Below, piece by piece: positions 47,222 through 58,749 of a stretch of DNA of 64,000 nucleotides. Location: the NCBI RefSeq assembly GCF_000219625.1, contig NC_018212.1, forward strand, positions 744,001 through 808,000. The letters run 5' to 3'. The notes under the pieces were generated by a model. The model was given only the letters and a program-made list of their open reading frames with translations. It did not search any database and was not told the DNA's origin. The stretch comes from Zymoseptoria tritici IPO323 (Eukaryota > Ascomycota > Dothideomycetes > Mycosphaerellales > Mycosphaerellaceae). How positions within the stretch are numbered: the stretch's first letter is position 1; each line of letters starts with the position of its first letter. The position numbers were made by a program, and so were the translations under genes.

Positions 47222-47448
47222 CCCCCTTAGTCAATTTTTCAATCTTTTTTGCTTTATAACATTGGACTTTAACATTTTTTAATAATTCTAGGGATTTCAT
47301 TTGGGCGTTAAGGCTTTCCATTCTGGACCATTCTGGTCCACGTTAAGCTATTCTGCGCTATTATAACTTAAAAGGGCCCTATCACTCTGCGTAATAGCGT
47401 TATTTGTTATACCCTGCACACTGCTAGAGCTAACTAGACCAAACCGGC

Positions 47449-48350
47449 TTAATTATCGCTATCCTCGTCCGAAGCGTCCTCTCTACGCTCCTAAGCGGCC
47501 GTAGTGCTTACTAAAGCCTTTAACGCCTCCCTATTAGTCTTTCCCGTACCCCTAGCGTACGAATTAAACCTCTCTAGGGCCTTGCTGTTGCGATGCAAGG
47601 CAGTCTTGTACTTGTTAAGCTTGTCTGTTAACGACTGGACCGTAATAGCGCCCTTTAGATTAATTAGGCGGCTTCTCTTGGCCCTCGGGGTCCCGGCAGC
47701 AGCCTGCTCCTACATCCTGGCGTTAGCATAGCCCAAAATGCGCTAGAACGGTATACTTACGGCCTTCTCTATGTAAGCAGCGGCCGACCTGTCCCGCTTC
47801 TTGACCTTTTGACCCGTCGTGTCCTACTCGCGGGTACCCTAGTGCAAAGTGAGACCCTCCGGGCCGCGAACGCTGTTTCTAAGCTCCCTAAGGCGCTAAC
47901 TGTCAGTATACTAGTCTAAAATGAGCCAGAACGGCATATACAACTTAATCGAACTAGCAAACAGGAGCACCTTGCTCCTTAACTTCTTCCTGTTGTCCGC
48001 GTTTACTACCGGATTAGCGTACTCTGCTTAAATCTAGGCATTAATAGTGTCCTACTCGTTCTTACGGGCCGGAGGGAGCTATTTAGGGTTAGCCTAGATC
48101 TAGAAGACTCCAGAATAGTCCAGAAATATCCTACCTGGAAGCAATCGGCATTTCTGTCGTCTAGATAGCCGGCGCATTTGGCAGTAATGCCCTTAATAGG
48201 TTTCTCTAGCGCTAACTAGCATAGTTTAGTTAAGTCTTTATTTAGCTTAACGTCTTTAATACAATTAAAGCACGGATTGTAGTTGAAAGTCCCGTTGCGG
48301 ACCTTTTTGGCGTAATCGTTGCGCACGAGGGCCGCGGCGGCGGAAGACAT
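47449..48350 (-). pseudogene. Antisense, apparently spliced Cys-rich extra gene in the 3' region of the second chromovirus
   Basis: Minus strand, opposite to gag-pol. Exon 1 48350-48135 (72 codons, MSSAAAALVRNDYAKKVRNG then NPCFNCIKD, KLC, KCAGYLDDRNADCFQ), a 56-base intron 48134-48079 with GTAGGA, branch-like CTAAC and TAG, exon 2 48078-47449 (209 codons and TAA). Phase is preserved and protein-like text resumes right after the intron (LPPARKNE, then ADNRKKLRSKVLLFASSIKL). Total about 281 residues; about 11 stops, almost all TAG. Spaced CxxC and Cys residues suggest a zinc-binding cluster; one Cys is probably Tyr now. The C-terminal part is basic, then acidic (DASDEDSDN). Known fungal Ty3 elements rarely carry an antisense gene; role unknown, perhaps DNA or RNA binding. 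Confidence 0.6.
48079..48134 (-). other. Candidate spliceosomal intron of the antisense gene
   Basis: 56 bases, 5' GTAGGA, CTAAC branch motif at 48092-48088, 3' end AATAG. Without removal the frame turns to non-coding text. Size and motifs fit fungal introns. Confidence 0.6.
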
Positions 48351-48567
48351 AGTATGTCTGCGCTAATGTTAGCCTTGCTAGACCCAAACTGGACTATACT
48401 AGCACTACCCTAGATTACTTACTTTTTGGTAGTTAGTAAAGAAGAGAGAAAGTTTGGAAGAAGAATTAAATCAATATAGCGACACCACGGACCCGCAAAT
48501 CCTTCCAGATTGGGACATCTGGCAGCTAATAGCTTGTGAATTTTCCACCGCAACTAAGGTCAGTTGC

Positions 48568-48583
48568 AGAGAGGGGAGGGGGG
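48568..48583 (+). other. Polypurine tract of second chromovirus
   Basis: AGAGAGGGGAGGGGGG a few bases before the 3' LTR. Confidence 0.7.
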
Positions 48584-48586
48584 CAA

Positions 48587-48915
48587 TATAAGGACACCCT
48601 TACGATAACGCCCCCTACCTGTCCCAACTTAGACTATCCTGGCACTACAGATTACCGGTGCTATCTTATCTAGCCCAGACTAGGACATCCTGTAGAGGGA
48701 CGAACCTTACGGGCGCACGATAGCCCCCGAGCGGACGTTAGACTGCGACCGGTGCCTGGTCTGGGCGGAGGGACGCATTTGGCAACACGAAGGGCGGGTA
48801 CATAGCCTCGAGGGACGCTCTTGTCCATTCCCTTCCTTATCGAATCGACTCGTTACATTCTACAACCATTTGTTTTCGGTGCAAGCCTACATTCCCTCTC
48901 GAGGTGCTTCTAACA
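48587..48915 (+). repeat. 3' LTR of second chromovirus
   Basis: Starts TATAAGGACACCC (TG of the terminus mutated), ends GCTTCTAACA. Followed by CTATG. Confidence 0.9.
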
Positions 48916-48920
48916 CTATG

Positions 48921-49440
48921 TCCTAAACGTCGTAGTCTTCGCCGTTGTCTCCTCCCCTCGCTCTCGGATACCTGCGTAGGTCGTCGAATAATCCTAGAGG
49001 ATCTAGCTCGTCCGAGTTAGCGGCTTCGGCGTCTATAACGCTAAGTCCCGCTACTAGGATGTCGACGTCGGTAGGCTCTATATTATATATATTAATATAT
49101 ATGTCGAGCGAATCGTCTATCTATATATCTTCTTCTTCTATGTCGCTAGGCGTCCTATCGTCTATCTCTTAGCCTAATGCCTCCTCGTCCGATATAGTTT
49201 CGCTATAATTATAGTCCTATACGCGTCGCGTCTTCGTCCCGCGTCGTTTCGAGCAAATAGCTTTATGTCTAGTCGCACTATAAGCGGACTTTAGTACTCT
49301 CTTATAGCGTATATACCTCTACCCGAACCTCGTATATATAAGGAGATTACCGTATCGCTCGAACAGTATAAGGTATAGTTAATAGCGTGTTTACTACGGC
49401 GTAAGATCCTACTAAGACTCTTACCTTAAGTTACTAGCGA
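48921..49440 (-). pseudogene. Plavaka/KDZ-type transposase, N-terminal part
   Basis: Minus-strand reading with a possible N-terminal zinc finger whose Cys are partly converted to Tyr (FERYGNLLIYTRFG ... ATRHKAIC), then an acidic Asp/Glu-rich linker (SDEEALG, DDRTPSDIEEEDI) ending at the chromovirus insertion (TSD CTATG). The initiating ATG is not identifiable, so the right limit is approximate. Confidence 0.55.
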
Positions 49441-50384
49441 CTTAAGCTTAACCTAAACGATGCCCGAATTAATACTAGCGCGAAACGCGTAAACATTACG
49501 TCCTACGAAGGGGTAGCCTTAGCGACTACCTATACCTATATTTAGTTTAATACGATAATCTACGACTAGCTATACCGCCTATATTTATACTATTACCTCC
49601 TATACTCTTCGACGATAGCGAGTCTCCGCCGGAGCGATTACCGTCTAAGCGACAGGTGCTAGAGACATAGTCTCTATTTATACTCTTACCTCTTATAGTC
49701 TTTAACGGCGAGTCTCCGCCGGAGCGAATACCGCCTAAGCGACGGGTACTAGAGACATCGTCTTAGCTACCTTCGTACGACTTCTCCTTTAAGTCCCCTC
49801 CGCCGGACGCGATTATAATAGGTCCGGTACTCTTAATTCTATACTCTAGACGACCTATACTATTTCTCTTAGACACCTCGTCTTAAGCTTCTTTGCCCTC
49901 GTCGGCTAGCGATGCCGGTAATATCTTCGCTACCTCGTCGTCCGCTTCGGATACGACTAGTCTAGAGCCCGTACTCGAATCTCCTCCGCTCGTTAACCCT
50001 CGAAAGCGTAAGGTCGGTATCTAACGGCTTTATACAACATTATAGTTAAAGGCTAAACTTCTTATAGCGTACTAGTCTTATATATAAGAGGTATCCTAAG
50101 GTACTAGATAGCGACTCTCTAACGTTACGGTTTTCGTAACAAATTAGACTAGAGGCGATCTATTTACCGTAGCGCTATATCCTACTACCGTTTCTACGAG
50201 CGCCGACTATTAAGACCCTTATAGAGCGTATTAAAGAGCTTAAGTATTAGCTAGATCGGCTAATATAGCGGTTAGAGGATGCCCGGGTACTATAACTACG
50301 AATTATATCTTCTAGAGTAGTGTTTTATATACGATAATAGACGACGTAAGTATTCTATTATCGATAGGGTTATAAACTAAACTC
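49441..50384. other. Mutated DNA beyond the transposase N-terminus
   Basis: Contains a 90-bp direct duplication (around 49610-49672 and 49700-49762) sharing GAGTCTCCGCCGGAGCGA and CTAGAGACAT. No identifiable gene. Probably transposon 5' region. Confidence 0.45.
49610..49762. repeat. 90-bp spaced direct duplication
   Basis: Two copies of about 63 bp, centred on the palindromic CTCCGCCGGAG, 90 bp apart. Confidence 0.75.
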
Positions 50385-50810
50385 GACTCCGCCGACTAGG
50401 GCTAAATTTCCTCTACCCCTACGACTAAAATTAGCTAGAGGACAGGGCGGGGTAGTAAGTTAAACTTAACTCCGCCGGCTAGGACTAAATTTCTCCGCCC
50501 CCTACTACTAAAATTAGCTAGAGAATAGGGCGGGTTAGTAAGTTAAGCTTAACTCCGCCGGCTAGGACTAAATTTCTCCGCCCCCTACTACTAAAATTAG
50601 CTAGAGAATAAGGCGGGGCGGTAAGTTAAGCTTAAATCCGCCGACTAGGACTAGATTTCTTAAATTTCCGCTACTAAAATTAGTAGAGAATAGTATAGGG
50701 CGGTAAGTTAAGCTTAAATCCGCCGGTAGGGACGAGATTTCTCGAATTTTAGCTACTAAAATTAGACGGAGCATCGACGTCGCGCTTAAGTTTAGCTCGA
50801 ATCCGCCGAG
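50385..50810. repeat. 83-bp tandem repeat, about five units
   Basis: Units start near 50385, 50468, 50551, 50634, 50715 and 50799, each with CCGCCGGCTAGGACTAAATT, CTACTAAAATTAG.AGAGAATA and GGGCGG.TAGTAAGTTAA. Position beyond the transposase N-terminus suggests subterminal repeats of the Plavaka-type transposon, as CACTA-like elements often have. Confidence 0.85.
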
Positions 50811-50999
50811 ATAGGCCTTATTTCCTTATATATCCGTCGAGATATATACTAATACTACACTTACTCGGCGTAGAGACATCCCTATAGCGGATCTAAGATA
50901 GTTTTTCCGAGGGTTTTAATATATATACGTTATTACTTTAGTCGAGATTGTTATCGTAGCGGCGGTAGCTAATAGTCTAAGGACAACGTAAGACGTAGG

Positions 51000-51540
51000 C
51001 TATATTTATATATAGGTATTACTACTATAGACTAACTCTGTTCTCGTAGAGCGACCGTCGATATTGTCGTCTACCTCTTCGACTTATTCGACTTTTTGTT
51101 CGCCTTATCTATAGCCTTTTTACTCGCCTTATCCGTAGCCTTCCTTATCTTCTCCGCGGCGGCCTCCGCCGCCTTATTCTCCTTAGCGATATCTACGGCC
51201 TCCTACGTTAACACTCTATATCTAATATAGTCTATCGTAAGCTATCTACTACCGTACTTTAGACTCTACTACTCGCTAATAGGACATACCTTATAAACTA
51301 TAATAATACGGTAGCCTTCCGTAAACAGCGACAACTAGACCGAGCGGATACGTAATAGCCGACCGTTTAGTTATATATCCCTTAACGAGCTCTACTGTCC
51401 GTCTATAAGGATTATATAATTATATAGTAGTAATTTAACTCCGGCCTTAATAGCGTTCGCGGAGGCGATTAGTAGCTAGGGCTTCTCTAGTTATAGAGGT
51501 GCCTTACGGTTGTATACGGTGTACTTCTTAACAATGTCCC
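51000..51540 (-). pseudogene. Possible SNF2-like helicase C-terminal remnant
   Basis: A minus-strand frame reads LLIASANAIKAGVKLLLYNY, IILIDGQ, SSLRD, LNGRLLRIRSV and VYKV, which parallels helicase motifs V and VI of SNF2 ATPases (LL-S--AGGVGLNL---VI--D--WNP--D-QA-GR--RIGQ). It ends in an Ala/Lys-rich tail (AAEAAAEKIRKATDKASKKA, about 51200-51070). TAG stops are scattered. The rest of the protein is missing: upstream is cut by the chromovirus LTR at 51564. The motif match is by eye. Confidence 0.4.
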
Positions 51541-51563
51541 CCGTAACGGTCTCCGTCTACTAC

Positions 51564-51727
51564 TATTACGGCCGGTCTCCGCACCTACCTCCGGGATGCC
51601 TAAGGCCGCAACTGTTTCTATATATCTTCGAGTCCTTCTTAGACTCTCTTCTATAGCATTGTATATAAACTTGTCTATTTACCGAGTTATTAGAATTACG
51701 CCTCTTCCTTCTGTTTAAGCCGTAACA
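51564..51727 (+). repeat. LTR of the truncated chromovirus
   Basis: 164 bp, aligned throughout with the 157-bp LTR at 30172-30328 (shared CTTCGAGTCCTT, CTTCTATAGC, AACTTGTC). TG/CA ends and inner sites mutated to TA. Confidence 0.8.
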
Positions 51728-52600
51728 CATTCACATACCCCTAAGTATAATTTAACGATTATATAGCATAGGCTAGCTACACCGATCTACCGACGCTATA
51801 GCTATAGGAGTAATATCGCGATATTGCTAGGCGCCTTAGCTTTAGCTATAAGCGCCTCTAGACTAACAAGTGCTTCCGAGTTAACCTTAGCACCTCTTAG
51901 GACGATACTATACCTTAAGCGACATTACTAACAGCGTACGTAGGCGCTCTAGAATTAGCGCACCGATGCGCTCCGGACTCGACCGCACTTAGGTGCGCTA
52001 GACATAGTGCTTAGGCACTCTAGAAGAACGCACTTAAGTGCGCTAGAATCGACAAGCATACGGACATACTCTAGACCCGGAAAATTACTATTCGCACATC
52101 CTACGCTAGTCGAAAATTCTCCTTACCGCCGCTCGCGTAGTTAAATTCCTATGTTACCTTAGCACCTCGCTAGTATGCGCCCTCCCGTCTTAGACGAGAA
52201 CGGAATTAAGGAAGAAACGAGGAATAATGTAAGGAATAGGGCAGATGATACAATTAGCGCGAGGATAAGGGCAATAGGTAGTAATACTAGTGCTCGTAAA
52301 GCTGCTCGTATATCTACATAAGTAGCTATCTTATTTTACGAACATCTAGTCTCTACCCTTACGTAAGAAAAATAACATATACGAAGGCCGTTCGCTTACT
52401 AAACGATCTCCGACCTCTATCGACTTCTTATTCGAAGCTATTAACCTTATTAACTCGTTTATGCCCTACTAGCACCTAGCCAACACCTGTTCCTAGTATA
52501 ACGTTTCCTCTATTTTCTTACGAATCGCCCTATAAACTAATTAACTACTACTCCGTTGCTTTTGCACAGGCCGACACTTAGCAAACCCTCTCTTCTACGT
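51728..52600 (+). other. Leader of the truncated chromovirus
   Basis: Aligned in patches with 30329-31197 (GGCTAGCT, TATCGCGATATTGC, GCGCCTTAG, CTTCCGAGTT, AGCACC.TTAGGACGA). No coding sequence. Confidence 0.55.
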
Positions 52601-53287
52601 CTACCGCTACGACCGCTCTCCCTCGATCGACTCTTCGCTATCTACGCCCTTACCTCCGCCGTTACTAGTTACTCCGTCCGCACCAACTAAGGTTATAATA
52701 GCCCGCAGCAACGCTAGATTACCTAAGCGCAGCTTATCTAAGTATAGGCTAGCGAAAGTGCGCCGCTCCTTCCTACCGGAAGACTTCGACACTAAGGGAT
52801 TAGGTAAAGAAGAAGAGTTATAGACTTAAGGACAGGAGCCGACGCTATACTAGCGCTATATAGAGTTAACTAAGAAGAAGGACGAGGGCCCACCTTAAAT
52901 AGATACTATAGCATTCGACCTTAGAGCCTTCTTTAACGACGCTAAGATCTTCTCCGGCCCTACTAGCAATGCAGACCCTACACTTGTGCCTAAAGTCCGT
53001 ATTAAGCTTCTAGATAGACCTGTTGCGACTCTCGCCCTTAGCGTCCTCGCTAACATAACTGTCGAGCGCTTTAAGGCCTTCGTAGAGAAGAACCCTTAGA
53101 TTGCTTATTAGCTTGTTAGAGCTATCTGTTAATCTTTTAACGAGACCCTCTAGAACTAGGACGTCCTCTACGAGAGCTACGAGATATAGCGACTCCGGTT
53201 CGACGCACACTACGTGAACTATTAGCTTGCTCTAGAAAAGATTAAGGACCTTAACCGAGTAATTCGAAGCGATAATAAGGACAAGAT
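52601..53287 (+). pseudogene. gag remnant of the truncated chromovirus
   Basis: Reads RRSFLPEDFDTKGLGKEEE, then FDLRAFFNDAKIF, LSVLANITVERFKAFVEKNP and RFDAHYVNY, matching in order the gag of the element at 30172-37870 (FDLSAFFxSKDIF, LSTIANMDVKRFKTLVARNP). Many TAG stops. Truncated by the LINE at 53288. Confidence 0.7.
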
Positions 53288-54250
53288 ACATCGACATCCG
53301 CACTTCCATTGCACACCCAATATTGACCCGATCATCACCAAACACGCACTATTCGAAAGCCCTTATTAAGGCCGTTCTAACGAACCCGCATTTACCCCGC
53401 TGCCCTTAAAACCTACGCCGCTACTGGAGTTTAAAGATTTACCTTGTTGCCCCCTTTAGGGTGCAAATTTGAACCTAAACTCCGGGATTTGGCCCCTACC
53501 TCCGAAACCTTATTCCGACCTTACCTCCCCTATACTTGAAATATTCCCTGTTTAGGGCATTGCACAAGGAAGGTTTACAACCTGTACTACAACACTTTAA
53601 CATACTACAATACAACTAATACGCCGCCGATTCGGACGCTATGTAGCCTGTTTAAAAGCCCTCGACGAGAGCTTTTATTCTAGCTATTAAACGCCTAATT
53701 TAGTCGAATTTTAAAAGAGCTAAAGGCTAAACAAGAGCAGTATTCCTAGGATATATAAACATATATATATACTTAGTTCTCTCTATACTAGAGTTACCTG
53801 TTGTCCTACGCCGCCGAGAGAGGAAGCTAAAGGAGCAGTATAGTTTAGTAAGGACGAATTTGCACCTCTAGGGATTAGAGTAGTAGTACTAGCTATATAG
53901 CTAGATACTCTATATAGAGTATAGGCCTACCTTTCCCTAGAGACAAAGGTTGTCCCGAACCTACTACCGCTACCCGTAGAACACCTCTAAAGCCTACTAT
54001 AAAGACGCACGTTACTGCAGGCTAAAGTACTTCCTAGAAGTAGAGGTATATTTATATATCTCTTCTCTCCTCTTTAAAGTATACCTTCTCCTATACTCCT
54101 ACTTTGTATAGTAGGGAGAAGAGTGCCCTAGTATCGCAAGTAGGCTAGGACCCAAACGCGATTAGAAATAGAGACGAACAAGCAGCCCTCTCGGCGTAAG
54201 ACTGCTAAGCCTCTTTTTAAACAACAAACAACAACAACAAGAACAAGATA
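53288..54250 (+). other. 5' untranslated region of LINE copy 2
   Basis: CA/TG largely retained over the first 600-700 bases, then mutated. No protein recognised. Confidence 0.55.
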
Positions 54251-55420
54251 ATGTCTACCGAGACGGAAATAACAGACGCAAGCTCAGCCCCTTAGACTCT
54301 AAAAGCTACGGCTAGAGGGGACGAGGAAGTTACGTTTAAGTCTCTTAAAACCCTGCCGTTGCCGAAGGAACTACTAAAAAGAACCGGCATTCCTTTCCTA
54401 TCTAGGAAAAGGCAAAACCCCTTCGAATTTAGTAGCTCCCTAACTCGTAGCCCTTCTTTCGGAAAGAAACAAACACTCTCTCGCACGCCCGCGAACAAGA
54501 AGATCCTACAAGCCCGACAGCTACTAGTCGAAGCGGCAGGGGATCTAGGCAGGATTCTAGAAGAACAAACCCGGGTTCTCGACCTTCTCGAAGTCTTTCG
54601 GCACTTTACTAAGTATATAGACTTTAGGACAACGTCCTAAATCCTCGTAAAGCAAGTCTCGAACCTAGAAACGATAACAAAGAAACTAGTAGCATAGGCG
54701 AAGAAGCCTACTTTCGCAGACGTTGTTAAGGGAGATAGCGGATCCGCTACCTCTACCTCTACCTCCTCGACAACAAAGACAACATAACAACAACAACAAT
54801 AATAACAACAATAGTAGACGACCGTCTCCCGGAGGGCTAGCAAGCCGAAAGAACAAGTAGAACCGATGCTTCTTATCCTTATACTAAAGGATAAAGAGAA
54901 GGAACTTAACTAGATTGCAACCCGAGACAAAATTAACGACGCTCTTAAAGGCGAAGACTAAGAGCTAGCTATCCTTACGATAAAGAAATTAGTTTAGGGT
55001 AACATTATCCTAAACTTTGTAATAGAGAAAGCCCGCTAACGAACGATCGATAGCCTTACTAAGGTTACCGATATCGTAGGCGAGGCACAGGTAATAGAGG
55101 ACTCTCTCTAGTACAAGGTCGTAGTCTATAGCGTCTCGACCGCAAACTTTAACACGCTAACGGGCCTATAGGACATTTAACGAGAAATTAAGACCTTTAA
55201 TAGAGGTCTTAAACTCGTAGGCACCCCGATTTAGCTAACAAACGAAGAGAGAAGAAGGACTCTTACTAAGGCGACAGTTCTAATAGGTTTTACTACCGAG
55301 AAGGAGGCAAAAAGGGCTATTTAAAACCGTCTATACGTAGGCGTAGACAGCCTAAGAGTCGAGAAGGCGAAGGATCGTATATAATAGAAAGGGAGGCCCC
55401 TAGAACGTTCTATATATTAG
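54251..55420 (+). pseudogene. LINE ORF1 (Gag-like), copy 2
   Basis: ATG at 54251 (MSTETEITDASSAP), frame 2, 390 codons to TAG 55418-55420, overlapping the start of ORF2. A stop-free stretch 54359-54640. Later text LRVEKAKDRI follows NRLYVGVDS, typical of Tad-clade ORF1 before the zinc knuckles, which I cannot see intact. A Gln-rich run near 54785-54815 contains several TAG/TAA codons. In Tad-like elements this protein binds the element RNA. Confidence 0.75.
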
Positions 55421-58400
55421 AACACTCTCTACGGATTTTCTACGTTAATCTTAACTAATCTATCGAGGCTATAGAGTCTACCTTAGACGTCGCGGTTAAG
55501 TAGAAAGCCGACCTTCTACTAGTCTAGGAACTATAGACTATAGAAGACCCGATAATAGGCTATAAAGAGATAAGATCTATCGCATACCGGGATTACAACT
55601 AGCTATTCCTAACGACTACGGATTCGACGATCCGGCTAAGAACAATACTATATATTAGCATAAGACTTAACGTTAATATCTCTCCTATTTTATTAGACGA
55701 TAGCAACATACTTTCCTTTATTATTTTAGACAAGAAGGGCAACAAGATCTAAATAGTTAATCTTTATAACGAGAAGGACCTTCGGGATACTAAGAACCCG
55801 CAAAACCGACAAACAATAGAGAGAAGCCTCTACTCTCTACGTAATACGTTCCTTCTAAACACTCTACTAGTAGGAGACTTTAACCTTAGACACCCGTCCT
55901 AGGATCCGAGGGGAAAGGATACTACTAGTACCCGCGAATTTATAGAGTAGATAGAAGACTAGGGCTTTACTCTACGTAATATAATAGGTATTAGGACCTT
56001 CTATAGGCCGCACCTAGACGCAGAGTCGGTCCTAGACCTTACGTTTATAAGAGGATCCTTATCTACGAAAGAAATTAACTAGAGAACGATTCCGACAGGC
56101 TTAGACTATAAGGCTATATCTATAGACCTTATTAGCGCGCAAGATCGAGCCTAATAGAAGAAAGTAGTTTTAGATATAGCTTCCGCGGATTAGGAACTAT
56201 TTACAGATCTCCTAATAAGCAAGGCGACGTCTATTAACTATACGAACTCCCTCGACGATATTGTAGACTCCTTTACCTTATATATTACCGAATTAATGTA
56301 GGGAGCAATCCTAGAGAAAGTAGTATACGCCTACGCAAAACCTTAGTAGAATAGAGAGCTACGCACGCTACGCTGTATAATGTCTAGAACATATAGACAG
56401 ACCTTTACCTACAGACGTACGCCGACGCTAGACGAAAAAGAGGCGTATACGAAAGCGAGAAACGAGTACTTCTAAGCTATTAAAACAGCTAAGAAGAACT
56501 ACTAGAACGCTTTCCTCGAAAAAGAAGACTCGAAATCTATCTTTAAAGCTATGTTCTATACTAGGAATAGCAGCCGAAGATAGATACCTACGATAAACAA
56601 TAAAGATTCTTTCGAGGGGAAATGTAAGGCCTTCTCCGAAGCCTTATTTCCGTGCCCTCCTGCCGAGGAACCTCTACCTAGCCGTTAGGAAGCGTATACA
56701 GCCGGGGATTAGGGCTAGACTACGCTAACCGAAGAGGAACTAGCTGCCGCCTATAGTACGAAGATAGTAAAAGGAAAAACGCCGGGCCTAGACGGTATTA
56801 CGTAAGCTATTATTAGTAAAGCGTACAGCGCTATTCCTATTACCTTTCTACATATATATAGTAGGCTACTCGACGAAGGACACTACCCCCGATGCTAGAA
56901 AGTTGCGACAGGCGTAGTTCTAGCAAAGCCGGGAAAACTAGACTATTTAGTCCCTAAGGCCTACCGAGTTATCTCTCTCCTAAACTATCTCGGTAAGATT
57001 AGCGAGAGAATACTCGCAAAACGCTTAGGGATTATCGTAGAGACGAAGCCCCTTCTACACGACTCGTAGTTAGGAAGGCGAAAGAAGAAATCGGCTATCG
57101 ATACGGTACTTCTCTTAATAAACGAAATCGAAGAGAATCGAAGAAAGAAAAAGAAGACTTCGGTTATCTTCCTCGACGTAAGAAGAGCATACGACTACGT
57201 TACAAAGAACCGACTATTAAGAATAATAATCTAGTTAAGGCTTCCGTATAGCCTTATACGTTAGGTTTAGTCGTTTATAAGTAATAGACGCCTACGAATA
57301 GCATTCGACGGACAGATATAGGAATTTTAGGACGTAGAGACTAGCGTTCCGCAAGGCAGCCCGATATCTCCTATCCTCTTTCTTATCTATACGCGAGACA
57401 TATTCTTCTCGCTATAAGGAGTTACTCCTAGTTCCTATGTCGACGATATTAGACTATCTACCTCGTCTACGTCCCTTAAGAAGAACTCTAAAGTACTAGA
57501 ACGTAAGGCAAGAAGGCTAATAGACCTAGGAAAGAAGAACTCGATTGCTTTCGACCTAGCAAAGACAGACCTAGTATACTTCTTAAAAGGGAAAGGGTCC
57601 GATTGCCCGGTAATTCTTCTAAACAGCGATATTATTCGCCCGGCAAAGAAAGCAATAAGGTAGCTTAGGATTTAGCTAGACGCCGGTCTTACCTTTAAGG
57701 AGCATATTATAATAAGATCGGCACAAGTATAAGCGGCATTCTATCGATTAGAAAGACTAGCAAATACCGAACGCGGTCTATCTTTTATATTATTAAGAAA
57801 GATCTACCTAGCCTACGTTACTACAATAGTAGACTACGGGGCCCCGGTTTAGTAGCGGTCGAAAAAGAGTATAAAACCTCTAGTATCTCTATAAAGTAAA
57901 GCTTATAGAAAGATCCTAGGCGTTTTCCGTACCGCCCTAAACGTCCCGTCCGAAGTAGAGTTAAATCTCTTCCCCCCGGATCTACGCCTAGAGAGACAGT
58001 TAATTTTATACTCTCTACGCGTAGCAAAGCTACCCGAAAACTACCTTATAAGACTCGCTATCTAAAGCGCGCCTTCGGATACGCGAGAAGTCCGACACGA
58101 GGACTCGAGAGAGATAGTTCCGCAAAAACGACAGAGAACACAGATATAACTACTCTATTATCGACTCCGACAATATAAGTATTTCGTAGAATACGAGAGG
58201 GCTAACTACGCAAAAGACGATCTCTTTAGCGTCTGGAAAACCCGATACGAAATAGCAAAACAATAGGAGATTAATAAGGTACCTAGGAATACAAATAGCT
58301 ACCTTAGTCGATTTCTATAGAGCTCGCTAGGAAAACATAGAATAGGAGGAAGACGCGCTTTAACTAGTGCCTTCTATATTATCCTATTAGGACACAGATA

Positions 58401-58749
58401 CCTAAAGTCCTATCTCTATCGCTTTAGATACGTAACGACGCTAGACTGCCCTTACGGACGACGAGAAACAGCAGAACACCTCGTATATAGCTGCCCTATC
58501 TACAATGTATTTAGGCTACTACCGCTACGACAAGTATAATCTCTACTAGAAATAGTAGAAGATAAGGAACTCCGGAAACACCTTACTACCTTTCTCTCGG
58601 ATACAAAAATTGCTTCTAGGTCCTAGTACCTAGCAAGAGGCGAAGACGAGACCGTCTAGCCTACACTCCTTTTACTTTTCCTTATTTGTCTTTCTTTAAA
58701 GTCCTTCGATACTAGCTGGCTACTATCCTAGGCACGGGTCTTTCCCTAA
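55417..58749 (+). pseudogene. LINE ORF2 (apurinic-type endonuclease, reverse transcriptase), copy 2
   Basis: One frame of 1,111 codons to TAA 58747-58749. Endonuclease (about 55420-56120): VNLN at the start, LLLV.E, VGDFNLRHPS.D and SVLDLTF; the usual SDH near the end reads LDY, Ser and His lost by RIP-type changes. RT (about 56900-57500): KAYRVISLLNYLGKISERIL, FLDVRRAYDYV, SVPQGSPISPILFLIY and active site YVDD (57436-57447). A C-terminal Cys/His cluster reads CPYGRRETAEHLVYSC (about 58450-58500). Stops are TAG/TAA at Trp/Gln. Motif order and the tail identify a Tad/I-type LINE. Confidence 0.9.

Larger units (their letters stand above)
42115..48915 (+). mobile_element. Second chromodomain Ty3-like LTR retrotransposon with antisense extra gene
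   Basis: 329-bp LTRs (42115-42443, 48587-48915) and a perfect 5-bp duplication CTATG (42110-42114, 48916-48920). 6,801 bp, inserted in the Plavaka-type transposase. About 15 differences between LTRs, almost all CA/TG versus TA and in both directions, so both LTRs were hit by RIP after insertion. Plus orientation is shown by gag-pol and the polypurine tract before the right LTR. Confidence 0.95.
51564..53287 (+). mobile_element. 5' fragment of a chromovirus related to the 30172-37870 element
   Basis: An LTR (51564-51727, TATTACGGCC...GCCGTAACA, mutated TGTCACGG...CCGTGACA), a leader with the same palindrome around TATCGCGATA (51809-51828), then a gag remnant. It stops where LINE copy 2 begins; pol and 3' LTR are absent from the window. 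Confidence 0.8.

Noticed and set aside
47504..47731. Plus-strand ORF of 75 codons after pol of the second chromovirus
   Set aside because: Shadow of the antisense spliced gene, whose own frame is more protein-like.
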